Below are positions 30,954-37,795 of a stretch of DNA of 37,795 nt, piece by piece. The DNA is from Phycisphaerales bacterium (GTDB lineage: Bacteria; Planctomycetota; Phycisphaerae; Phycisphaerales; UBA1924), in NCBI GenBank assembly GCA_016741915.1, contig JACVCS010000032.1, forward strand, positions 1 to 37,795. Reading direction: 5' to 3'. The notes under the pieces were generated by a model. It did not search any database, was not told the DNA's origin, and saw only the letters and a program-made list of their open reading frames with translations. Within the stretch, counting starts at the first letter, position 1, and every line of letters starts with the position of its first letter. The translations under genes were made by a program, and so were the position numbers.

Positions 30954-33900
30954 GTGAACGCACCCTCATCGTCTTCCACCACCCGCGCGGGCGAGCCCGT
31001 GTCCATTTCCATCCCCGCCTCCTCTTCTCCCTCCCCGCTGACACCCGTCAGCCCTGCCATCACCTCCACCGCCAAGCTCGCCGCACAATCCGCCGGCGGC
31101 GCCGCCTTCATCGACCCCGTCGACCCCGCCAAATCCATCCGCGTCCGCGGGGCCAAAGAACACAACCTCAAGTCCGTCGATGTCGACATCCCCCGCGACA
31201 AGCTCGTCGTCATGACCGGCCTCTCCGGCTCCGGCAAATCCTCCCTCGCCTTCGACACGATCTTCGCCGAGGGCCAACGCAAATACATGGAGTCCCTCTC
31301 CGCCTACGCACGCCAGTTCCTCGACCAGCTCAAAAAGCCCGACGTCGAAGACATCCAGGGCCTCCCGCCCACCATCGCCATCGAACAACGCTCCAGCGGC
31401 AGCAACCCCCGCTCCACCGTCGCCACCAGCACCGAAATCTACGACTACCTCCGCCTCCTCTTCGCACGCTGCGCCAAGCCCACCTGCTGGCACCCCACCA
31501 AAACGAAAAAAGACGGCACCGTCACCTCCCGCTGCGGCCTGCCCATCTCCGCCACCGAATCCTCCCAGATCATCGACAGCGTCCTCGCCATCGCCGCGGG
31601 CCAGCGCCTCATGGTCCTCGCCCCCATCATCCGCGCCCAAAAAGGCTTCCACCGCGAAGTCATCGTCGATCTTCAGAAACAAGGCTGGGGCCGCGTCCGC
31701 GTCAACAACCAGATCATCGAAATCCGCGAAGCACTCAAGGACACTTCCGAAAACCCCCTCAAGCTCGGCCGCTACGAAAAGCACACCATCGAGGCCGTCA
31801 TCGACCGCCTCGCCATCCCCGAATCCTCCAAAGCCAACCCCGCAACCGACGACGCCCTCACCGACACCCGCCAACGCCTGACCGAAAGCGTCGAAGCCGC
31901 CCTCAAACTCAGCAGCGGCACCGTCGTCATCTCCATCGAACAACCCGCCACCACCTCCTCCTCCAAGCGCCCCTCCGCCTCCACCGCCGAATCAACCTGG
32001 TACGACCGCGTCTACTCCACCCGCCACGCCTGCACAGAGCACCCAGAGTGCTCACTCGAAGAACTCTCCCCACGTCTCTTCTCCTTCAACTCTCCCCACG
32101 GCGCATGCTCCGCCTGCAGCGGCCTCGGCACCCTCATGGAGCTCGACGAAGCCCTCGTCGTCCCCAACGAAGAACTCTCCTTCCGCCAGGGCGCCATCGC
32201 CGCCTACAACAAAAACCAAGCCGTCCGCGCATGGTTCACCCGCAGCCTCCGCAAACTCTGCCGCGTCACAGGTTTCTCATACGACGCACCCTTCAAGTCT
32301 CTCCCTCCCGATCTCCGCCGCATCGCCCTCTACGGCACCACCAAAGAAGACACCGCCAAATACACCCTCAAGCTCAAAGGCGCCATCCCCGAGCTCACCG
32401 AGTGGATGCACTCCACCGAAAATCCCACCGTCAAAGAATGGCTCGGACAGTTCATGTCCAGCAAGCCCTGCCCCGCTTGCAACGCCGACCGCCTCCGCAT
32501 CGAGGCCCTCCACGTCCTCCTCTCCAGCACCCACAAAGCCAACCTCGCCGACGCACTCTCCGCCACCGTCGTCGGCCCAGAATCCCTCAAACGCGACGGC
32601 TCCACCCTCAACATCGCCGAGCTCTCCCGCCTCAACATCGTCGACGCCGCCAACTTCATCGAAGGCCTCAAACTCTCCACCGAACAACGAACCATCGCCG
32701 AGCCCATCCTCAAAGAAATCAACAACCGCCTCTCCTTCCTCCGCGGCGTCGGGCTCGAATACCTCTCCCTCTCCCGCAAAACCGCCACCCTCTCCGGTGG
32801 CGAAGCCCAACGCATCCGCCTCGCAACCCAGGTCGGCTCGGGCCTCGTCGGCGCCTGCTACGTCCTCGACGAACCAACCATCGGCCTCCACCAACGCGAC
32901 AACGACCGCCTCATCAAAACCCTCCGCCACCTCTGCGACATCGGAAACACCGTCCTCGTCGTCGAACACGACGAAGACATGATCCGCGCCGCAGACTGGA
33001 TCATCGACGTCGGACCAGGTCCCGGCGTCCACGGCGGCCGCATCGTCGCCGCAGGCCCACTCCCCACCATCAAACGCTCCACCTCACTCACCGGGCAATA
33101 CCTCTCCGGCTCGCGCCGCATCGAACTCCCCGAAAAACGCCGCCAGCTCGACCCCAAACGCTCCATCGTCATCAAGGGCGCCAAACACAACAACCTCAAA
33201 GACGTCGACGCAACCTTCCCCCTCGCCGGCCTCGTCTGCGTCACCGGCGTCAGCGGCTCCGGCAAAAGCACCCTCGTCAACGACATCCTCCTCCAAGCCG
33301 CACTCAAACACTTCGGCCAACGCGCCCAGCCCGGCTTCCACCAACGCATCACAGGCTTCAAGCACATCGACCGAATCATCGACGTCGATCAATCCCCCAT
33401 CGGCCGCACTCCCCGCTCAAACCCCGCCACCTACACCGGCGTCTTCGACGAAATCCGAAAAGTCTTCTCCGACACCAAAGAATCCAAAATCCGCGGCTAC
33501 AAGCCCGGCCGCTTCTCCTTCAACGTCTCCCAAAAATCCGGCGGCGGCCGCTGCGAAGCCTGCGAAGGCCAAGGCCTCAAACGCATCGAAATGCACTTCC
33601 TCCCAGACGTCTACGTCTCCTGCGAAGTCTGCGGAGGCTCACGCTACAACCGCCAAACCCTCGAAGTGAAGTACAAAGGCAAGTCCATCGCCGACGTCCT
33701 CGACATGACCATCGAAGAGGCCGTCACCTTCTTCGAGAACCACCCAAAGATCCTCCGCCAGGTCCTCTGCCTCCACGACGTCGGCCTCGACTACATCAAG
33801 CTCGGCCAGCCCTCCACCCAACTCTCCGGCGGTGAAGCCCAACGCGTCAAGCTCGCCTCCGAGCTCGCCAACGGCGTCTCCCTCGACGCCCTCTCCACCG

Positions 33901-34331
33901 ACTCCCGCCGTATCCGCGGCGAAACCCAATCCGAATCCGCCGACACCCGCTGGAACGACGACGACGCCGACGAATCCACGCAGCGCAAAAAATCCGTCCT
34001 CATCGCCAAACGCTCCAGCCTCGCCGCACACACCCTCTACATCCTCGACGAGCCCACCACAGGCCTCCACTTCGAAGACATCCGCAAACTCGTCCAAGTG
34101 ATGAACCGCCTCGCCGACGCCGGCAACACCCTCGTCGTCATCGAGCACAACCTCGACGTCATCAAGTGCGCCGACTGGATCATCGACCTCGGCCCAGAAG
34201 GCGGCGCCAACGGCGGCACCATCGTCGCCGAAGGAACCCCGGAGCAGATCGCCGCCAACCCCCGCAGCCACACCGGACGCTACCTCAAACCCCTCCTGCA
34301 CGGGTACCGCCACGCTCCGCGTGGCGTGTGA
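30954..34331 (+). CDS. uvrA: Excinuclease ABC subunit A, enlarged
   Basis: This encodes 1125 residues from GTG 30954 (CGGAG just upstream), against about 940 in most bacteria. It is the DNA damage sensor of nucleotide excision repair. Both ABC modules are intact: Walker A at 89-96 (GLSGSGKS) and 765-772 (GVSGSGKS), signatures LSGGEAQR at 613 and 957, and Walker B/D-loop LDEPT twice. The zinc modules CSACSGLG and CEACEGQG...CEVCGGSRY are present. An N-terminal extension of about 55 residues and an insert of roughly 45 acidic/serine-rich residues between signature 2 and Walker B 2 (about 972-1022) add length. The last codons and the stop lie in the first unit of the 69-bp repeat. Confidence 0.95.
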   Translation: MNAPSSSSTTRAGEPVSISIPASSSPSPLTPVSPAITSTAKLAAQSAGGAAFIDPVDPAKSIRVRGAKEHNLKSVDVDIPRDKLVVMTGLSGSGKSSLAFDTIFAEGQRKYMESLSAYARQFLDQLKKPDVEDIQGLPPTIAIEQRSSGSNPRSTVATSTEIYDYLRLLFARCAKPTCWHPTKTKKDGTVTSRCGLPISATESSQIIDSVLAIAAGQRLMVLAPIIRAQKGFHREVIVDLQKQGWGRVRVNNQIIEIREALKDTSENPLKLGRYEKHTIEAVIDRLAIPESSKANPATDDALTDTRQRLTESVEAALKLSSGTVVISIEQPATTSSSKRPSASTAESTWYDRVYSTRHACTEHPECSLEELSPRLFSFNSPHGACSACSGLGTLMELDEALVVPNEELSFRQGAIAAYNKNQAVRAWFTRSLRKLCRVTGFSYDAPFKSLPPDLRRIALYGTTKEDTAKYTLKLKGAIPELTEWMHSTENPTVKEWLGQFMSSKPCPACNADRLRIEALHVLLSSTHKANLADALSATVVGPESLKRDGSTLNIAELSRLNIVDAANFIEGLKLSTEQRTIAEPILKEINNRLSFLRGVGLEYLSLSRKTATLSGGEAQRIRLATQVGSGLVGACYVLDEPTIGLHQRDNDRLIKTLRHLCDIGNTVLVVEHDEDMIRAADWIIDVGPGPGVHGGRIVAAGPLPTIKRSTSLTGQYLSGSRRIELPEKRRQLDPKRSIVIKGAKHNNLKDVDATFPLAGLVCVTGVSGSGKSTLVNDILLQAALKHFGQRAQPGFHQRITGFKHIDRIIDVDQSPIGRTPRSNPATYTGVFDEIRKVFSDTKESKIRGYKPGRFSFNVSQKSGGGRCEACEGQGLKRIEMHFLPDVYVSCEVCGGSRYNRQTLEVKYKGKSIADVLDMTIEEAVTFFENHPKILRQVLCLHDVGLDYIKLGQPSTQLSGGEAQRVKLASELANGVSLDALSTDSRRIRGETQSESADTRWNDDDADESTQRKKSVLIAKRSSLAAHTLYILDEPTTGLHFEDIRKLVQVMNRLADAGNTLVVIEHNLDVIKCADWIIDLGPEGGANGGTIVAEGTPEQIAANPRSHTGRYLKPLLHGYRHAPRGV

Positions 34332-34640
34332 GCCCAGCACACGCTCCGCGTGTGCCAAGTGCACAAGCACGAGTACCGCCACGCTCCGCGTGGCGTGTGA
34401 GCCCAGCACACGCTCCGCGTGTGCCAACCGCACAAGCACGGGTACCGCCACGCTCCGCGTGGCGTGTGAGCCCAGCACACGCTCCGCGTGTGCCAAGCGC
34501 ACAAGCACGAGTACCGCCACGCTCCGCGTGGCGTGTAAGCCCAGCACACGCTCCGCGTGTGCCAAGCGCACAAGCACGGGTACCGCCACGCTCCGCGTGG
34601 CGTGTGAGCCCAGCACACGCTCCGCGTGTGCCTAGCGCCA
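34304..34640. repeat. 69-bp tandem repeat (5 units), each with two hairpins
   Basis: Units start with GTACCGCC at 34304, 34373, 34442, 34511 and 34580, exactly 69 bp apart. Each holds hairpin one (CCACGC-TCC-GCGTGG) and hairpin two (CACACGC-TCC-GCGTGTG). The base before GTACC alternates G, A, G, A, G, which implies duplication of a dimer. As 69 is divisible by 3, several frames stay open. The first unit overlaps the uvrA stop codon. I see no protein here. Confidence 0.9.
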
Positions 34641-34812
34641 AAGAAACAAACTCAACTCCTCCGTCTCGATCGCAAAGCCACCAACCCACGTCCGAAAATC
34701 ATCGCCCGATTTGCAGGTCTTCAAGCCGAAACATCTCACCCTCACCGCATATGCGGGGGGTCATTGAGGGCTTCCCCGCTATTTTCAATCATGCCCACGA
34801 AGTTCTCATCCG

Positions 34813-36684
34813 ATGCTGAAGGTGTCCCGCCGGCACTTCACATCCTTGAGGAACCTTCGCTTGGATTCACCCCATCCAAAGAACCAGACCAAGCCCCACG
34901 CGAGCGAGTCGTTCGCCGCGCTCGCCGATCTTATCGGCCGTAAAGACCTCTCGATCTATCTTCAGCCCATCCTCGACATGCGCACCGGCGAAGCCGTCGG
35001 CTATGAGGCCCTCGCACGCCCCGGCATCACCACCGGCTTCGCCGGCGCGATCGATCTCTTCGACGCCGCCGCCGCCGCGAACCGAATGTGGGAACTCGAG
35101 GCCGTCACCCGCGAGCAAGCCCTCGAACGCGCCCGCGAACTCGACCCGCAGACACTCCTCTTCCTCAACAACTCCCCCCAGACCTTCACCGACCCGCGCT
35201 TCGTCCCCACCATCGAGGCCGAACTCGCACGCGCAGGCCTCCAGCCCTCACGCATCGTCCTCGAAATCACCGAACGAACCGAGATCGAAGCCAACGCCAC
35301 GATGATCGAGCACGTCAAGCAACTCAAATCCATGGGCTTCCAGGTCGCACTCGACGACGCCGGCGCCGGCGCCAGCGGCCTCAACCGCCTCATGCAGCTC
35401 CGCCCACACTGGCTCAAACTCGACCGCGAACTCATCGACCGCGTCGACGAAGATCGCTACAAAACCAACCTCGTCCGTCTCCTCGTCCGCTTCTGCCGAC
35501 TCAGCGGCGTCAAACTCCTCGCCGAAGGTATGGAACGCGAAGAGGAACTCAACGTCCTCATCGACTCGGGCGTCGAATACGGCCAGGGCTTCTTCCTCGG
35601 CCGCCCCGCCCCAGCACCACAATCGCCCGCCTCCGCCATCGTCGGCAAAATCCTCCGCCGCGCCCGCGGCGAACGCCGCGACTCCCGCGAATCCCCCATC
35701 CGCACGCTCGCCCGCCGATGCACCACCGTCCAGGCCTTCCAAAGCATCGGTGAAGTCGCCTCCCGCCTGCTCTCCTTCGCCGCCGACGGCGGGGTCGTCG
35801 TCCTCGACGGTCGCCGCTGCGTCGGCTGGTGCCCGATGAACAAAATCCTCAGCCTCGCCTCCACCCGCAAACGCTCAGACCAGATCGGTCGCCACGCCGT
35901 CGTCTCCACCGCCGCTCTTCACCCGGGCACCTCCGTCAAATCCGCCCTCGAACTCGCCAGCGTCCGCGACGAAGACGAACTGGGCCTCCCTCTCATCCTC
36001 CACGACGACGCGGGCGAAACCTTCGTCGTTCCCCTCCGCGCTCTCCTCGCCGCCGCCGCCGCCAGTCAGGCCGAAGCCCCAGGCCGCGAAGTCGACCCGC
36101 TCACAGGCCTCCCCGCACGCGTCGCCGCCGACATGCGCATCGAAGAACTCCTCCGAGGCGACTGGCAGGAATCCGTCCAGGCCCCCATCGAGGCCGCCTT
36201 CATCGACCTCCGCGGCTTCGGCGAACTCAACGCCACCATGGGCTACGCCACAGGCGACAACGTCATCAAGGAAGTCGCCGCACACATCCGCCGACACGTC
36301 ACCGACCCCATCCCGGGCTCCTTCCTCTGCCATCTCGGCGAAGACCGCTTCCTCGTCCTCGGGCCCGACGTCCCCATGCGCCAGAACATCGAACGCTTCG
36401 TCGCCTCCTTCTCCAAACTCATGCAATCCAGCGACGAGTTCGACGACGGCTCCATCGCCCGCATCGGGCCCGACGGGCTCGACCTCCCCTCCTGCCCCCT
36501 CGCACTCCGCGTCCTCATGGTCGGCCCCCTCCGCGGCCGAATCCAACACGCCCGCAGCCTCTACGTCATCGAAAGCCAACTCCGCCAAAAAGCCCGCTCC
36601 ATCGAGGAAAGCCTCCCCAACGACCAGTCCGTCATCATCAACGACGACCGCGCCCAACGCCAACAACTCCGCGCCAGCGCTTGA
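34813..36684 (+). CDS. EAL-CBS-like-degenerate GGDEF protein (c-di-GMP phosphodiesterase candidate)
   Basis: This encodes 623 residues. The EAL domain (about 40-285) keeps the catalytic set: E65-A-L67, LFLNNSP, LEITER, the DD pair 181-182 in DDAGAGASGL, LKLDREL and LLAEGMER. A middle region (about 300-425) resembles a CBS pair (SRLLSFAADGGVVVLDGRRCVGWCP). The GGDEF domain (about 430-580) has DPLTGLPAR and GYATGDNVIKEVA but LGEDR (508-512) where GGDEF should be, so cyclase activity is improbable. It likely degrades c-di-GMP, which two PilZ proteins nearby can bind. The start is uncertain: a different frame from ATG 34791 reads MPTKFSSDAEGVPPALHIL and could be the true N-terminus joined by a frameshift. 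Confidence 0.85.
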   Translation: MLKVSRRHFTSLRNLRLDSPHPKNQTKPHASESFAALADLIGRKDLSIYLQPILDMRTGEAVGYEALARPGITTGFAGAIDLFDAAAAANRMWELEAVTREQALERARELDPQTLLFLNNSPQTFTDPRFVPTIEAELARAGLQPSRIVLEITERTEIEANATMIEHVKQLKSMGFQVALDDAGAGASGLNRLMQLRPHWLKLDRELIDRVDEDRYKTNLVRLLVRFCRLSGVKLLAEGMEREEELNVLIDSGVEYGQGFFLGRPAPAPQSPASAIVGKILRRARGERRDSRESPIRTLARRCTTVQAFQSIGEVASRLLSFAADGGVVVLDGRRCVGWCPMNKILSLASTRKRSDQIGRHAVVSTAALHPGTSVKSALELASVRDEDELGLPLILHDDAGETFVVPLRALLAAAAASQAEAPGREVDPLTGLPARVAADMRIEELLRGDWQESVQAPIEAAFIDLRGFGELNATMGYATGDNVIKEVAAHIRRHVTDPIPGSFLCHLGEDRFLVLGPDVPMRQNIERFVASFSKLMQSSDEFDDGSIARIGPDGLDLPSCPLALRVLMVGPLRGRIQHARSLYVIESQLRQKARSIEESLPNDQSVIINDDRAQRQQLRASA

Positions 36685-36703
36685 CACCGCTCCCGCTTTG
36701 GTG

Positions 36704-36762
36704 GCACGGCTCTCCAGAGCCGTGCGGTCTTTGACTTGATGCACAGCTCTCCAGCGCCGTGC
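36704..36762. repeat. Two hairpin repeats after the EAL gene
   Basis: A perfect copy of GCACGGCTCTCCAGAGCCGTGC lies at 36704-36725, identical to 28608-28629. A degenerate copy lies at 36741-36762 (GCACAGCTCTCCAGCGCCGT...). No T-run follows either, so they are not ordinary terminators. Confidence 0.8.
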
Positions 36763-36822
36763 CTCCAAAGCAAAGTCAACAAACAAGCAGGGCCTCAATC
36801 GCTGCCAACGCCACTCCCGTGC

Positions 36823-36911
36823 CACCGATCGTCGAAGACGATCGGTGCTCGTGCATCCACTGAAAGAACCAACACACTCCCCGTGCCACCGATCATCGAA
36901 GATGATCGGTG
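36823..36911. repeat. Two hairpins with a compensated base-pair change
   Basis: Copy one (36823-36847) is CACCGATCGTC-GAA-GACGATCGGTG. Copy two (36887-36911) is CACCGATCATC-GAA-GATGATCGGTG. The stem pair G-C in one is A-T in the other, so pairing is kept. Both share the GAA loop and the flanks CGTGC before and CTC after. The second copy supplies the stop codon and last codons of the EamA gene. Confidence 0.85.
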
Positions 36912-37411
36912 CTCCCCTGCGTGTCCCCGATCTTCGCCGCATCGTCCACAACCACCTGCTTCTTCGCCGTCGCGATAAGCACAACCCCGATCAGCACACA
37001 CGCAACCCCCGCGAGTTTCTGTGCCGAGGGTTTCTCACCCAAGATCCACCACCCAAGCAAAACCGCCGCCGCCGGCGCCACGGTGAACGCGATCGGCTTC
37101 ACCACGCTGATCTCACCCGCCTTCAGCCCCGAATAGAAAAACACCAGCGCCAGCGCCCCCGCCACCACCCCCGAGCCCAGCACGAGCTTCCACAAAACTC
37201 CCGGCGGCGCTTTCATCCACGTCGAAGGCTCACTCTTCAGCATCGGCACCGCGATCAGATACACCAGCAGCATGATCGGCATCGCCACCACGCACCGCAC
37301 CGTCACCGCCGTGATCGGCCCGACCTCCTTCGAGTCCAGCACCAACTTCGTGCACAGCTCACCCGTCGCCCAGCACAAACCCGCCAGCACCGCCAGGATC
37401 ACCGCTTTCAT
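36893..37411 (-). CDS. Single-domain EamA/DMT-family membrane transporter
   Basis: This encodes 172 residues. Five hydrophobic segments of about 20 residues are visible: AVILAVLAGLCWATGEL, the AVTVRCVVAMPIMLLVYLIAV region, KLVLGSGVVAGALALVFFYSG, VKPIAFTVAPAAAVLLGWWIL and AGVACVLIGVVLIA. The segment FFYSGLKAGEISVVKPI is typical of the EamA repeat. Single-repeat members act as pairs or dimers for small metabolite export. The last six codons (STDHLR) and the TGA lie inside the hairpin at 36887-36911. Confidence 0.85.
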   Translation of the reverse strand: MKAVILAVLAGLCWATGELCTKLVLDSKEVGPITAVTVRCVVAMPIMLLVYLIAVPMLKSEPSTWMKAPPGVLWKLVLGSGVVAGALALVFFYSGLKAGEISVVKPIAFTVAPAAAVLLGWWILGEKPSAQKLAGVACVLIGVVLIATAKKQVVVDDAAKIGDTQGSTDHLR

Positions 37412-37533
37412 GCCCGGAATGTACCATGCACCGCCCCCGCAAGGTGGCTATCTTGTCCTCAGCACAACCGCCCACCTCGCCGCCGACGGATCGGCCCGAG
37501 CAAGCACCCAATCAGTCGCGACGGACCTCGACG

Positions 37534-37791
37534 ATGAACGAGCACGAAACCAACTCTTCTGAAACTTTCCCCCCCATCACCACCGCGGTCCTCGAAGCCC
37601 CCGCCGAAGTCACCGACGCGACGGACGCCCGTGCGCGCGCACTCATGCCCTCGGTAGAAGCCCTGATCATCACCAGCCCCCCCCCCGCCAGCCCCGCTCC
37701 TTATACCCATTTGACCCTCCCGCCGACCTACCACCCTCCCCACTTCCTAGCCTCTCGACACTCCAGTATCGCCGCGAAGTCAGACACCTAA
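37534..37791 (+). CDS. Start of an unidentified gene, sequence unreliable after about 37700
   Basis: ATG 37534 opens a frame (MNEHETNSSETFPPITTAVL...) with a plausible acidic N-terminus, followed by DATDARARALMPSVEALIIT. From about 37675 the sequence becomes C-rich and then adapter-like (see the last feature), and the stop at 37789-37791 is probably an artefact. The real gene would continue beyond the window. I recognise no family. Confidence 0.4.
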   Translation: MNEHETNSSETFPPITTAVLEAPAEVTDATDARARALMPSVEALIITSPPPASPAPYTHLTLPPTYHPPHFLASRHSSIAAKSDT

Positions 37792-37795
37792 ACCG
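37700..37795. other. Probable sequencing adapter read-through at the contig end
   Basis: The stretch from about 37702 resembles the transposase library adapter read with errors: CTTATACxCATxTGACxCT, a short insertion, then GCCGAC. The Nextera read-through sequence has CTTATACACATCTGACGCT followed by GCCGACGA. The composition after this point is unlike the rest of the window. Bases after about 37700 should not be used for annotation. Confidence 0.65.

Noticed and set aside
30966-31943. 325-residue minus-strand frame inside uvrA
   Set aside because: It is antisense to conserved UvrA motifs with the same low-complexity composition; no ribosome site.
34321-34689. Protein frames through the 69-bp repeat array (both strands)
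   Set aside because: These frames are open only because the unit is a multiple of three; no start signals, and the hairpins explain the sequence.
28608-36762. Rho-independent terminators at the GCACGGCTCT hairpins
   Set aside because: No T-run follows on either strand, and one copy stands between divergent genes in their leaders.

Overview
The window looks like part of a high-GC planctomycete chromosome, most likely a Phycisphaerae-type lineage. This is an inference from gene style: a divergent CTP synthase with an N-terminal extension, paired PilZ proteins, an enlarged UvrA, and many short self-complementary intergenic repeats. No rRNA or marker phylogeny is available to confirm it.

Layout. 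Positions 1-3083 are chromosomal: two opposed clusters of hairpin repeats, a 21-bp tandem repeat array, a fibronectin-like hypothetical gene, and a minus-strand TIGR01777-type epimerase. Positions about 3171-5095 are the stump of an old integrated element: the last 45 codons of a tyrosine integrase, a PD-(D/E)XK nuclease gene, a cut-off small reading frame, and an element end that finishes in the 3' half of a tRNA-Gly. Positions about 5078-22583 are a second, apparently complete element of about 17.5 kb. It is bounded by an 18-bp attachment core and integrated in the anticodon region of tRNA-Gly(CCC). Positions 22.6-37.8 kb are chromosome again: an M1 peptidase, pyrG, a hypothetical gene, a glycosyltransferase, panC, two PilZ genes, uvrA, an EAL protein and an EamA transporter. 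The last ~100 bases resemble transposase-library adapter read-through, so the contig end is suspect.

The complete element has two modules. The cargo operon (5548-15261) runs in one direction and encodes a DUF4236-vWA (TerY-like) protein, a PP2C phosphatase, a membrane-anchored protein kinase with a C-terminal helix-hairpin-helix, a membrane-anchored TerB_N/TerB/TerB_C protein, a BrxD-like (DUF2791) ATPase and an Lhr/BrxHI-like helicase. The first three form the TerY-P triad known from comparative genomics of Ter systems. The last two resemble the ATPase-helicase pair of type 2 BREX, but no BREX methylase or PglZ is present. I read the whole as a membrane-associated, phosphorylation-switched DNA-processing system, probably for defence against phage or plasmids. 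The backbone module (16075-21467) is a tightly overlapping set: AlpA-like HTH regulator, TOPRIM/DUF3987 primase-helicase, three small unknown proteins and a tyrosine integrase. No structural phage genes are visible, so it is satellite-like or an integrative plasmid-like element.

Both the old and the new element carry a different gene between the integrase and the attachment site (a nuclease versus an internally duplicated unknown protein). That spot looks like an exchangeable cargo slot. Both element ends carry the heptamer TTGCACA repeated every 12 bp, which probably forms the integrase arm sites.
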